53,603 bases of DNA from an uncultured Chthonomonadaceae bacterium (GTDB taxonomy: Bacteria; Armatimonadota; Fimbriimonadia; Fimbriimonadales; Fimbriimonadaceae), in NCBI GenBank assembly GCA_946479035.1, contig CAMLDW010000014.1, forward strand, positions 1 through 53,603, in the 5' to 3' direction. Shown here piece after piece: positions 17,733 to 25,965 of this stretch. The number at the start of each line of letters is the position of its first letter. Within the stretch, counting starts at the first letter, position 1. The notes beneath the pieces were generated by a model. It ran no database searches. It had not been told where the DNA came from and was given only the letters and a program-made list of their open reading frames with translations. Made by a program: the position numbers and the translations under genes.

Positions 17733-18799
17733 TCAGCCCTCCACACGAGGAACAGCGCGACGGCGGCGTAGAGCATGTCGGGCAGCCACGCCGCGAAGAG
17801 GGGCGGGAGCCACGCGTTGCGGCCGATGATCTCCGTGCTCACGATGTGGAAGTTGTAGAAGAGCATCACCAGGCCCATGCTCACGATCAGCCCGACGAAC
17901 GGGCCGCTGCGCATCATGGTCACCGATAAGGCAGCCGCCGCGAGCGCGAACACCAGGCACGAGGCCGGGAGCGAGAACTTGACGTAGTAGGCGATCTCCA
18001 GGATCGTCGTATCCGCCTTGGCCGCCTTGCCGCGCTCGATCGCGGCCTTAAGCGCGTCGGCGGTCTCCTCGTCCGGCGCGGGCTGCACGAACAGGTCGCT
18101 CACGCGGATCCGTTCGTTGATCACCATCTCTTTGCTGATGCACGATTGGAGGTCCTTGCCGTGAAAGAACCATATTGTGGCGTTGGGGATCCTCCAGACC
18201 CCGTCGTCATAGACGCCCGAGTCCGCCTGATAAAGAACGACCTCCCCCGCCTTCGGACGCTCGAAGAGGACGATGTCTTTGATTTCGATCGTGCCTTGTA
18301 GCGTGCGCTGCACGCTCCCAAAGTTCGCTGTGTATCTATCGAGCTGGAGCATGACGTTCGACTTAAAGGCGGGGGCGCTCGCAATGAAGCTCGCCTGGTT
18401 CGTCACGTTACGGCCTGCTTTTGAGGCGGGCGGAATGAGCTTTTCGACGATGAGAAAGTTGGCGACTGAAACGACCAGTCCGACGGCCAAAACCGGCATG
18501 AAGATTCTCCGGATCGGCACGCCGGCAGCGCGCATGGCTGTGATCTCGCTCTCTCGCGCGAGCCTCGAAACGGCCAGCGCGACGCCGATCGCCGTACCGG
18601 ACGGCAGGGTCAGGCTCAGCCAGTACGGCATCCGCAAGAACACCATCTGTATGACCGCGGCAAAGGGCAGGCGCGTGGCCTCGAAGCTCTTAAAGATCGA
18701 GATGAACTCATTGGCCATAAACAGCAGCGCGATCACGACCGTGCCGACTAGCATCGGCACAACCATCTCCTTGAGCAGGTACCTGTCGATCCTCTTCAT
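17729..18799 (-). CDS. LptF/LptG family permease (YjgP/YjgQ)
   Basis: The 356-residue inner-membrane protein has the LptF/G layout: three N-terminal helices, a periplasmic domain of about 150 residues (about 125-270) and three C-terminal helices. MKRIDRYLLKEMVVPMLVG is the family start and LARESEITAMRAAGVP the conserved coupling segment that contacts the LptB ATPase. It extracts lipopolysaccharide from the inner membrane for transfer along Lpt proteins. Only one such gene is present here, so it may act as a homodimer or pair with a copy elsewhere. The ATG overlaps the upstream gene by four bases (ATGA). Confidence 0.93.
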   Translation of the reverse strand: MKRIDRYLLKEMVVPMLVGTVVIALLFMANEFISIFKSFEATRLPFAAVIQMVFLRMPYWLSLTLPSGTAIGVALAVSRLARESEITAMRAAGVPIRRIFMPVLAVGLVVSVANFLIVEKLIPPASKAGRNVTNQASFIASAPAFKSNVMLQLDRYTANFGSVQRTLQGTIEIKDIVLFERPKAGEVVLYQADSGVYDDGVWRIPNATIWFFHGKDLQSCISKEMVINERIRVSDLFVQPAPDEETADALKAAIERGKAAKADTTILEIAYYVKFSLPASCLVFALAAAALSVTMMRSGPFVGLIVSMGLVMLFYNFHIVSTEIIGRNAWLPPLFAAWLPDMLYAAVALFLVWRAE

Positions 18800-19605
18800 T
18801 CGCCTTTCGCCTCCTTACAAAAAAAAGCGCGCCAGAGGAGCAGCGCGACGACACCGACCTGCATCGCGACCAAAACAGACAGCCCGACGGCCGCCTTCGC
18901 GACCTGGATGGTCACCGGAAGCCCGACCAGCGCGACGCTCGCGGCCGCCCAAGACGCCACAAGCTTCCAGGCCAGTGCCCTTCCCAGCCATCTCCCGCGC
19001 GCGTAAAGGGCGAGGTACTGCGCTCCGCACGACTCACAGAAGACGGCGGCAGGGTCGTTCGTCCGGCCGCAGTGCAGGCACCTCAGCGGCGACGCCGGGG
19101 CCGGCGCGTGGCGCCTCCAGAGGTCGACGACCCGGTGCTCGGCGGGAAACACGTTCTTGGGCATGCTGGCGAGCGCCTGGTCTGCTATTGCGACCGCCTG
19201 GCTCACGAGCCCGCGGGCGTAGAGGCCGTCCGCCAGCTTGAACATGGCTGCAGCGTTCTCGGGCATCTCCGCAAGGGTCTTGTAGGCCTTTTCGATCTGT
19301 TCGACCTCGATCTCGACGTTGGCACGCCTGTCCAACTGACGTCTTGCAAAGGGGAAAACGATCATCATTCCGACGAGGCCAGCGAAAGCGATCGGCGAAT
19401 AGAGCGGGTCTGGCGGTGCGATGGCGACGAAGCCGAGCAAGAGCGCCGCAATGATGCCGCAAGTACCGAGCAGCGCGTCCATCTCTCCCATCACCATCCA
19501 ACTGATGAGTGAGTAGACCCACACGACCACCGGCACGACCGCGAGAATCCCGAACGAGGCGACCGTGGGAGAGATGTTCAACGCGCCGAACAGCTCACTT
19601 GGCAT
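18796..19605 (-). CDS. Membrane protein with TPR-like segment and zinc ribbon
   Basis: I cannot name this 269-residue protein. It has three N-terminal hydrophobic helices (about 17-37, 44-62, 70-87), a helical cytoplasmic stretch resembling a single TPR repeat (MPENAAAMFKLADGLYARGLVSQAVAIADQA region, about 113-143), a zinc ribbon with CLHC and CESC, and two C-terminal helices. The zinc ribbon suggests binding to protein or nucleic acid. It sits between plsY and lptF/G, overlapping both (11 and 4 bases), so it probably works in lipid or envelope biogenesis; that role is only context. Confidence 0.72.
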   Translation of the reverse strand: MPSELFGALNISPTVASFGILAVVPVVVWVYSLISWMVMGEMDALLGTCGIIAALLLGFVAIAPPDPLYSPIAFAGLVGMMIVFPFARRQLDRRANVEIEVEQIEKAYKTLAEMPENAAAMFKLADGLYARGLVSQAVAIADQALASMPKNVFPAEHRVVDLWRRHAPAPASPLRCLHCGRTNDPAAVFCESCGAQYLALYARGRWLGRALAWKLVASWAAASVALVGLPVTIQVAKAAVGLSVLVAMQVGVVALLLWRAFFCKEAKGE

Positions 19606-20218
19606 CGTCGCCCACCTTCTTGCCTATATTGCGCTTCTTTAGGTCCAGCCTTGGCTCGGTGCCCTTGAGCAGCCGGTCGATGTTCGCTTTGTGCCGCACG
19701 AACACGTAGACGATGAGGGGGCCGAACACCGCAAAGAACACCCAAGACTGGTGCGTCAGGAGTGCGACGACCAAGACCGACAGCGCACCAATAAGGCTGG
19801 AGGCGCTGACAATGCGCGTGATCAAGAACGACACCAAGAACACGATGAACGCACAAGCGCCTACCAACGGGGCGCTACCGACCAGTGCTCCAAGGCCCGT
19901 CGCCACTCCTTTTCCGCCTCTGAACTTCAGAAAAGGGCTCAGCGTGTGTCCGACTACCGCGGCGACCCCCATCAGTACGGCCGCGTCTCTGTCCTTGAGC
20001 ACCCACACCGTGACCAGTGCCGGCAACGCGCCCTTGACGATGTCGAGCGCGAAGACGAGCAGTCCGAGCTTCAAGCCCAACGTGCGAGTCACGTTCGTCG
20101 CACCGATGTTCCCGCTGCCGACCGACATCAGGTCGATGCCTCTTGCCCGGGCGACGAGCACGCCGAACGGCACGGCCCCCAAGAGGTATGACGCGACCGC
20201 GATCAGCGCGTAATCCAT
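19595..20218 (-). CDS. plsY: Glycerol-3-phosphate acyltransferase PlsY
   Basis: The 207-residue membrane enzyme transfers acyl groups from acyl-phosphate to glycerol-3-phosphate, the first step of phospholipid synthesis. It shows the PlsY motifs GSGNIGATNVTRTLG (about 34-48), the KGALPALV region and FRGGKGVATGLGA (about 99-111), within five hydrophobic helices. Length is typical. The ATG at 20218 follows the glnE stop directly (TAGATG), so expression is likely coupled to glnE. A basic C-terminal tail (LKKRNIGKK) is cytoplasmic. Confidence 0.95.
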   Translation of the reverse strand: MDYALIAVASYLLGAVPFGVLVARARGIDLMSVGSGNIGATNVTRTLGLKLGLLVFALDIVKGALPALVTVWVLKDRDAAVLMGVAAVVGHTLSPFLKFRGGKGVATGLGALVGSAPLVGACAFIVFLVSFLITRIVSASSLIGALSVLVVALLTHQSWVFFAVFGPLIVYVFVRHKANIDRLLKGTEPRLDLKKRNIGKKVGDDAK

Positions 20219-22852
20219 CTATCCTCCAAGACGCTCCCAGTTCGATTCGTACAGCCCTCTCACCACCTTAGCGTGCCGCTCGTACTCGGAGAGAACCTCG
20301 TTAGGGCCGCCGGCCCCCGTCACCGCACCGAGCCGCGCGAGTTTATCCGGGTTCTCAGGCAGCACCTCGTCGTTGAACCCTAGAAGCCCCAAGTGCAACC
20401 GCAAGCTTTGAAGATAGCGCCATGACTCGAGGAGCCGGTTGAACTCCTCCGCACTCAAGGCTCCAAGTGCTTGAAGGGCTTCGAGCCGATCCGGCACAGA
20501 CGTCCTCCCCAAATCCACCGCGCGGCTGTGCCGCCACCAAAGGGTCTGGACGGTCCACAGTACGTCGTCCTGGCCCCCAGGCCCGAGCTTGATGTGGCGG
20601 TGTCGATATTGGATCGGTACGCGCTCGGACTCGACCCGCCTCTTCATCTTCTTTAGCGAGGCGAGCGTCTGGGCGTCGAGCGGGGCGCCGAACGCCGCGC
20701 TCTTGACTGACGGCGGCAGTTCGCCGCTGAGAGCCCTTGCACGGCCCAGCGCGAGCCTCTCCCAAGGCTCCATCGAGCCCTGCTCGTAGGCCCGCAGGGA
20801 CTCGGACGTGACCGTGAGCCTTCCCTTCCTCCCCTCCGGGCGGAGCCGCAGATCCAGTTCAATCGGCGCCCCGGCACGGCGCAGTCCCTGCACCGAAGCC
20901 AGCAACTTCTGCGCTGCCTTTTCGTTCTCTTCAAGGCTGAGCCCGTCTGTCGAAAAGAGCATTACATCAAGGTCTGAGTAGAGCGCCATCTCTCGCGCCC
21001 CAAAGCTCCCGAGCGCTATCGCCTGGAACGGCGCCTCCGTCGCTGCCAACAGGGCCGCAACGGCGCTGTCCATGACGCCCGCGACCTCTACCCCGAAGTC
21101 CTTGCTCGCCCCAAGAGCCCACCTCACCGCGCTCTTGAGCCATCTCCTGCGTAGCGCGGCAGCCAGCGCGTTCCAGTCGCCGCCCCGCACGGAGTGCTGC
21201 CCTCCAGGATCCATCAGTTCCAGGATTTCGCCGGTCATGACCTGCTCGGTGACAGTGACGTCTTCGCGCAGGAGCGGGACGAGCGCCGGCGCGCGCTCGG
21301 CGATTGCAAGCACTCGGGGGAGGCTCGACTCGTTCTCCGAAAGGCTCAGGTAGAACGCGCTCGCCCCTTCTGTGCTGTCGATCCAGCGCGAGACGGCGAT
21401 TGACAGCCGACCGGCGTTCTTGAGCACGACGTCGCGCGGCGCGGATCCAGCGTAGCTCGCCGGACGGAGGATCGACTCATACCAGTTGCGTGCGTTCCAG
21501 CGGTGCATCGCGAGCGCAGCGTCGAAGGAGTCTACGGAAGAGAACCCAGCGCGCAGTGCGAGGTCGGAGCGGGCCTCTAGCTCATCTGGCACAGTGTGCG
21601 ACTGCTGGTCACCCAAGAGTTGGATCCTGTGCTCGACCAGCCGAAGGAAGACATAGGAGGCGGCCAAGTCGCTTGCGGCGGCGCTGTCCAAGAGTCCTTC
21701 ATCGGCCAGTAAGCGCAGCGCTTCGCGTGTCTGCCGGCACTTGAGCCTTGGATGGCTGTGCGCGTACAGCAGTTGAAGGATCTGCGTCAAGAACTCGACG
21801 TCGCGTATACCGCCAGACCCGCGCTTGATGTCTGCGTCTTCGATCGACTCCTCGATGCGCTTGCGCACTTCGAGCAGCTCTTGCACGACCCACTCTCCGC
21901 GCATAGTCTGAAAGCTCGTCGCCTCGCGCATCGCTTCCCAGCGATCCTCCGCCCGCTTATCGCCGACGATGACGCGGCTGCGGATGAGCGCCAAGTGCTC
22001 CCAAGGCTCGGCATAGCGCGCGTAGTACCCTTCGACGCTCGTGAACTTCGGCGCCAACTGGCCTTGCGAACCGTACGGCCGCAAGCGCAGATCGACTCGA
22101 TAGAGCGATCCTCTCCCCATGCGGTCCGAGAGGGCCCGCGAGAGGGTCTCACAGTACTTCGTAGCCAGCCTTTCCTCCGTCTCATCGACATCGTCGTCCA
22201 GCAAATAGACCAGGTCGATGTCGGATGAAAAGTTCAACTCTTGGCCGCCTAACTTGCCCATTGCAACGATCGTCACCGGGCAGGGGCCCCTGTGCCCCCG
22301 CTGGCGGCAGACCTCCTCCCAGACAACGGCGGCCGCCCCATCGATCAGGGCGTCGGCCACGTCGCTCAGGGCCCTCCAGACGTCCTCCTCCGGCCAGGCA
22401 CCGCCGAGGTCTGCCGCGGCGATACGCAAGTGCCAACCCTGTTTGAGGAACCTCAAGCGGTCGAGAGAGTGCCTGTAGCCCGTGCTCCCAGCGAGCATCG
22501 CGTGGATCTGCGCGGCGAGCTTCCCGACGTTAGGGCGCTCGGCCAAGAGTCCAGGGTCCAGCACAAGGCTCGCGAGCTCCGGGTTCTGCACGAGTACGTC
22601 GGCGATTTGGTGGCTAGCGCCGAGCAGCGCGACCAGCAGCGTTCCTGTCTGCGGCACTGAAAGCATGCTGTCGATTTGGGTCGCGGCGTTGCCCGCCGCC
22701 TTCAGCCACCGCTCGAGGTTGACGAGCGCCTGGTCGGGCCGGCTCGCAGCTTCGGCAGCGGGAAGCAGGAACTCTGCGGTCGAGCGAAGAGCAGCCTGGT
22801 CGATCCGTTCGATCGTTCGCATCGCCGCTTCTGGGTCCTTGAATCCAGCCAC
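20219..22852 (-). CDS. glnE: Bifunctional glutamine synthetase adenylyltransferase/deadenylase
   Basis: The 877-residue protein controls glutamine synthetase by adding and removing AMP according to nitrogen status. Two nucleotidyltransferase domains are evident: the first with GKLGGQELNFSSDID at about 199-213, the second with GSFGAREMALYSDLD at about 615-629; both keep the DxD metal pair. Regions GSGGIRDVEFLTQ (about 346-358) and RLRPEGRKG are also family-typical. I chose GTG 22852, which overlaps the nth stop as TAGTG; the frame is open 25 codons further up but that part lies inside nth. No glnB or glnA is adjacent. Confidence 0.93.
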   Translation of the reverse strand: MAGFKDPEAAMRTIERIDQAALRSTAEFLLPAAEAASRPDQALVNLERWLKAAGNAATQIDSMLSVPQTGTLLVALLGASHQIADVLVQNPELASLVLDPGLLAERPNVGKLAAQIHAMLAGSTGYRHSLDRLRFLKQGWHLRIAAADLGGAWPEEDVWRALSDVADALIDGAAAVVWEEVCRQRGHRGPCPVTIVAMGKLGGQELNFSSDIDLVYLLDDDVDETEERLATKYCETLSRALSDRMGRGSLYRVDLRLRPYGSQGQLAPKFTSVEGYYARYAEPWEHLALIRSRVIVGDKRAEDRWEAMREATSFQTMRGEWVVQELLEVRKRIEESIEDADIKRGSGGIRDVEFLTQILQLLYAHSHPRLKCRQTREALRLLADEGLLDSAAASDLAASYVFLRLVEHRIQLLGDQQSHTVPDELEARSDLALRAGFSSVDSFDAALAMHRWNARNWYESILRPASYAGSAPRDVVLKNAGRLSIAVSRWIDSTEGASAFYLSLSENESSLPRVLAIAERAPALVPLLREDVTVTEQVMTGEILELMDPGGQHSVRGGDWNALAAALRRRWLKSAVRWALGASKDFGVEVAGVMDSAVAALLAATEAPFQAIALGSFGAREMALYSDLDVMLFSTDGLSLEENEKAAQKLLASVQGLRRAGAPIELDLRLRPEGRKGRLTVTSESLRAYEQGSMEPWERLALGRARALSGELPPSVKSAAFGAPLDAQTLASLKKMKRRVESERVPIQYRHRHIKLGPGGQDDVLWTVQTLWWRHSRAVDLGRTSVPDRLEALQALGALSAEEFNRLLESWRYLQSLRLHLGLLGFNDEVLPENPDKLARLGAVTGAGGPNEVLSEYERHAKVVRGLYESNWERLGG

Positions 22853-23550
22853 TACTTCTTCTTCCCCTTGTACCGGCACAGCTCGAACACGGGGCATTCG
22901 CCACAGAGCGGGTTTTGCGCTTTGCACGTTTGGCGTCCGTGCACGATTAGGAGCATGTGATATCGAAAGGCGTCTTCCTCTCTCACTTTCGAGAGCAAGA
23001 TGTCGTGCGCTCGCTTCTCGTCAGCGCTTTCCGGAATGAACCCGAGCCGCTTGCTGACCCGGAAGATGTGCGTGTCGACCGGGATCGCGCCCATGCCAAA
23101 GCTGAAGCAAAGCACGATGCTGGCCGTTTTCGGGCCCACGCCTGGCAGCGACATGAGCCACTCGCGCGCCTGCAACATAGGCATCGTGCGCAAGTTGTCA
23201 AGCGTGTACGCGCCGTTCCTCGCCTTGACCTCGAGCAGCGCGCTGATGATGTTCTTTGCCTTTTGGTTGGCGAGCCCGGCCTTGCGCACGACGTCCGCGA
23301 CCCGTTCAGGTCCGGCATCGACCACGTCCTGCCAGTCGGGATACGCCGCTCTTAGCCTTGCGAACGCTGGGAACGAGTTGACGTCGGCAGTGTGCTGGCT
23401 CAGGATGCAGCAGACCAGCTCCTCCACCGGGTCAAACCGGCTGGCGAACCGCGGCTTGCCGTATCGGCCCTCAAGGCGGTCGAGCGCTTCTGCGATGACC
23501 GCCGCACCGTCGCGGTCCCTCGCGCTCTTCGCGCCTTGCGCCCGACCCAT
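22852..23550 (-). CDS. nth: Endonuclease III (HhH-GPD DNA glycosylase)
   Basis: The 232-residue bifunctional glycosylase/AP lyase removes oxidised pyrimidines in base-excision repair. The helix-hairpin-helix LPGVGPKTAS carries catalytic K141, and VDTHIFRV carries D159. The C-terminal 4Fe-4S cluster ligands are C209, C216, C219 and C225 (spacing 6-2-5). Length is slightly above the usual 211 because of a basic N-terminal extension and a lysine tail. The ATG at 23550 has no ribosome binding site; TATCCT seven bases upstream suggests leaderless transcription. It is the first gene of the chain running to lptD. Confidence 0.95.
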   Translation of the reverse strand: MGRAQGAKSARDRDGAAVIAEALDRLEGRYGKPRFASRFDPVEELVCCILSQHTADVNSFPAFARLRAAYPDWQDVVDAGPERVADVVRKAGLANQKAKNIISALLEVKARNGAYTLDNLRTMPMLQAREWLMSLPGVGPKTASIVLCFSFGMGAIPVDTHIFRVSKRLGFIPESADEKRAHDILLSKVREEDAFRYHMLLIVHGRQTCKAQNPLCGECPVFELCRYKGKKK

Positions 23551-23557
23551 CGGAACT

Positions 23558-23563
23558 AGGATA
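23558..23563 (-). promoter_or_regulatory. -10 box (TATCCT) of nth
   Basis: TATCCT reads leftward and ends seven bases before the nth ATG, implying transcription starts at or very near the start codon. It would drive the nth-glnE-plsY-lpt chain. Confidence 0.55.
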
Positions 23564-23592
23564 CCGGCACCCCTCCAACCAGGCTCAAATGG

Positions 23593-23598
23593 TAGAGT
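23593..23598 (+). promoter_or_regulatory. -10 box (TAGAGT) of manC
   Basis: TAGAGT ends six bases before the manC ATG with no Shine-Dalgarno sequence between. It faces away from the nth promoter 30 bases away in the 54-base divergent gap. Confidence 0.52.
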
Positions 23599-23604
23599 CT
23601 GACC

Positions 23605-24657
23605 ATGCCGTTCAAGCGGACTGCAATAGTGATGGCCGGTGGTTCCGGCACTCGCTTTTGGCCCGTCTCGACCACCGAGCGGCCCAAGCAGTTCCTAAAG
23701 CTCGCCTCGGAAACGAAGACGCTCCTGGAGCAGTCCGTGGAGCGTGTCCAGCCGCTCGTCGGGGACGACCTGTTCGTGGCCACTTCCACTACACTCCTGG
23801 AGCAGACCAGGGCCGCGCTTCCGAACTTCACACCCGAGCGCGTTTTTGCTGAGCCGATCAAGCGCAACACGCTTGGCGCGATCGTCTGGGCGACAGCGCA
23901 AGTCATGTGCAAGTACGGTGCGGCTTCGCGAGACCTCTCCCTTGCCATCCTCACGTCGGACCACGTCATTTCTCCAGACGACGGATTCCGCGAGTCAGTC
24001 TCCAAGGCGTTCTGGCTCGCTGAGGAGACCAACTCCCTCGTGACGATCGGAATCACGCCCACGCGGGCAGCGACGGAGTACGGCTACATCGAAAAAGGCG
24101 ACGCGTCGAGCAAGTGGGCCTGGAAGGCCGAGCGGTTCCGGGAAAAACCAAATGCCGAGCTCGCTGCGCAGTTCGTGGCAGAGGGCAACTCGTTCTGGAA
24201 CTCCGGAATGTTCGTATGGACCCTCTTGTCGTTCTCGCGCGAGCTCAAGCAGTACCAGCCCAACGCTTATTCGATCCTCAAGGACCTCGTAACGTCGATC
24301 TCCACCGCCGACATGAAGTTCGCGCACAGCCGCTTTGAGGAGCTAGAGTCCATCTCAATCGACTTCGCACTCATGGAGCGGGCGACGAACGTCTCGGTCG
24401 TATCGGCAGAGTTCGAGTGGGACGACGTCGGTTCGTGGGACGCGCTCGCGCGCGGCATCCCCAAGGACGAGCGAGGCAACACCGTGCGAGGGTCGGCGCG
24501 GCTCGTCGACAGCAAGGACTGCATCGTCTACAACGACCAGAAGGAAACGAGGGTGAACATCCTCGGTCTGGACGACGTCCTCGTCGTCGCGACAGAAGGC
24601 GAAATCATGGTTTGTCCGAAGTCGCGCGTCCAAGACGTGAGCCAGCTCGCAGACTAG
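23605..24657 (+). CDS. manC: Mannose-1-phosphate guanylyltransferase
   Basis: The 350-residue enzyme makes GDP-mannose from mannose-1-phosphate and GTP, the entry point for gmd and fcl downstream. It has the pyrophosphorylase signature AGGSGTRFWPVS at about 11-22 with RPKQFL at 27-32, EPIKRNT at about 83-89, LTSDH and FREKP, and a C-terminal left-handed beta-helix tail. The C-terminal phosphomannose isomerase domain of long AlgA/ManC enzymes is absent, so isomerase and phosphomannomutase must be encoded elsewhere. It ends with a four-base stop overlap (CTAG) with the convergent phosphatase gene. Confidence 0.94.
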   Translation: MPFKRTAIVMAGGSGTRFWPVSTTERPKQFLKLASETKTLLEQSVERVQPLVGDDLFVATSTTLLEQTRAALPNFTPERVFAEPIKRNTLGAIVWATAQVMCKYGAASRDLSLAILTSDHVISPDDGFRESVSKAFWLAEETNSLVTIGITPTRAATEYGYIEKGDASSKWAWKAERFREKPNAELAAQFVAEGNSFWNSGMFVWTLLSFSRELKQYQPNAYSILKDLVTSISTADMKFAHSRFEELESISIDFALMERATNVSVVSAEFEWDDVGSWDALARGIPKDERGNTVRGSARLVDSKDCIVYNDQKETRVNILGLDDVLVVATEGEIMVCPKSRVQDVSQLAD

Positions 24658-25226
24658 CGCTCCACGAACCCGCGCACGAGCCCCAGAAGGTCTCCTCCTT
24701 CATAGAGCAGCCCGTCTATGCCGAACGACTGCGCCGCACCTAGGTCGGAGTCTCGGTTGCCCACGAGGAACGACCTTCCTTTGTCTAGCTCGAACTCTTC
24801 TTCTGCGCGCGAGAGCATCCCTGGCCCAGGCTTTCGCGCCGGACACGCCGCCATGTACTCCGGGTCATTCGACTCAGGATGGTGCGGGCAGTAGTACACG
24901 GCGTCGATGTGCGCCCCGCGCTTTTCCGCTTCTTCCAACATCCAGAGCGTAAGGAACATGAATTCCTCTTCCCCGTAGAGCCCACGCCCGATCCCCGACT
25001 GGTTCGTCACGATGGCGGTGATGTACCCGTGTGCGTTCAAGTACCTGATCGCCTCGATCGCGCCGGGCACCCACTCGAACTCTTCTACCGTGTGGACGTA
25101 CCCTTTGTCGGCGTTGACGACCCCGTCTCGATCGAGAAACGCGACGGGCCGCGCAACTCCAGTCGCCTTGGGAGAGCGCGGCGCTCCCGGGCAGCCCCTT
25201 CTCACTCGGTCGGATAGCTCAGACAT
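24654..25226 (-). CDS. HAD-family histidinol-phosphate/heptose bisphosphate phosphatase-like (GmhB-type)
   Basis: The 190-residue HAD phosphatase has the nucleophile motif FLDRDGVV (D32, D34), the TNQSG motif II and the lysine of ARKPGPGML, matching GmhB/HisB-N, which remove the 7-phosphate of heptose bisphosphate or histidinol phosphate. The zinc loop CPHHP is present, but the usual second half C-x-C-R-K-P reads CPARKP, so one expected zinc cysteine is alanine; motif IV reads VGNRDSD where GD is usual. The substrate is therefore uncertain. A 25-residue N-terminal extension precedes the catalytic domain. It lies between sugar genes, fitting a role in LPS or EPS sugar synthesis. Confidence 0.75.
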   Translation of the reverse strand: MSELSDRVRRGCPGAPRSPKATGVARPVAFLDRDGVVNADKGYVHTVEEFEWVPGAIEAIRYLNAHGYITAIVTNQSGIGRGLYGEEEFMFLTLWMLEEAEKRGAHIDAVYYCPHHPESNDPEYMAACPARKPGPGMLSRAEEEFELDKGRSFLVGNRDSDLGAAQSFGIDGLLYEGGDLLGLVRGFVER

Positions 25227-25287
25227 CGAAAGCTCAGCCTAGGTCTAGCGACGGTCCTGCGGCGAAGGACGATTCGAAGGCCAGCGC

Positions 25288-25965
25288 TCAAAAGTAGCCG
25301 TGGCTCGTCTCGTCCGCTGCATCGAGGTACTCGCCGATAAAGCGCTTGAGCTTCGTCGTCTGATCTTTGTCGTCTGGCGAGGCGTTCTGCGGGATGATGC
25401 GGTAAAAAACCCCGTCGAGGTTGTGCCCGCCCGTGAGCTGTTCGATGAACATCGCGAGCTTGAGCCGCTGGGTGCTCGCATAGAACTTCCCTTGGCCCTT
25501 GTAGACGAACGCGGCGAGCTTGTTCTTTCCGCCTGGGCCGTCCATCACGACGAGAGTCACGGGCACTTTGCCTCGCGTCTTGGTCTGCACGCTGTCCGCC
25601 CATTGGTTCGAGATCGCCCACCCTTGAGCGGAAAAACAGACGCGCGGGTCATGGAAGCTGTCTTTGCTTCGGCTAGCTACGACCACCGTGTCGTAGCTCT
25701 CGCCGGTCTCTGACGACTCATAGACGCGCGCGACGATGCCGTATGGGTCGAGCGTGCGATATGTGACGTCGTCGAGCTTATACGAGTAATCGCGGCTGTC
25801 CGCGCTCGCGTGCATCCGATAGGACCCGAACTGCTTGGGCGTGTTCTGGAGCATCCACGCCTCTGTCTTCGGCTCACCGATCGACCTCTTCGTGAACGCG
25901 ATCGCACCCGCCCCCGCGAGCAGCAACAAGACGGCTATGACAGCCCTTTTCTTCAGTCCTTCCAT
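25288..25965 (-). CDS. Exosortase-associated EpsI-family protein
   Basis: The 225-residue protein has one N-terminal hydrophobic anchor (about 8-25) and a periplasmic domain with DSFHDPRVCFSAQGW, the conserved motif of EpsI proteins that accompany exosortases in exopolysaccharide loci. Such proteins are encoded with, or fused to, the exosortase and their precise role is unknown. The ATG at 25965 has GAGGG seven bases upstream and overlaps the exosortase stop by 13 bases, so both are made from one mRNA. No PEP-CTERM substrate is visible in the window. Confidence 0.85.
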   Translation of the reverse strand: MEGLKKRAVIAVLLLLAGAGAIAFTKRSIGEPKTEAWMLQNTPKQFGSYRMHASADSRDYSYKLDDVTYRTLDPYGIVARVYESSETGESYDTVVVASRSKDSFHDPRVCFSAQGWAISNQWADSVQTKTRGKVPVTLVVMDGPGGKNKLAAFVYKGQGKFYASTQRLKLAMFIEQLTGGHNLDGVFYRIIPQNASPDDKDQTTKLKRFIGEYLDAADETSHGYF

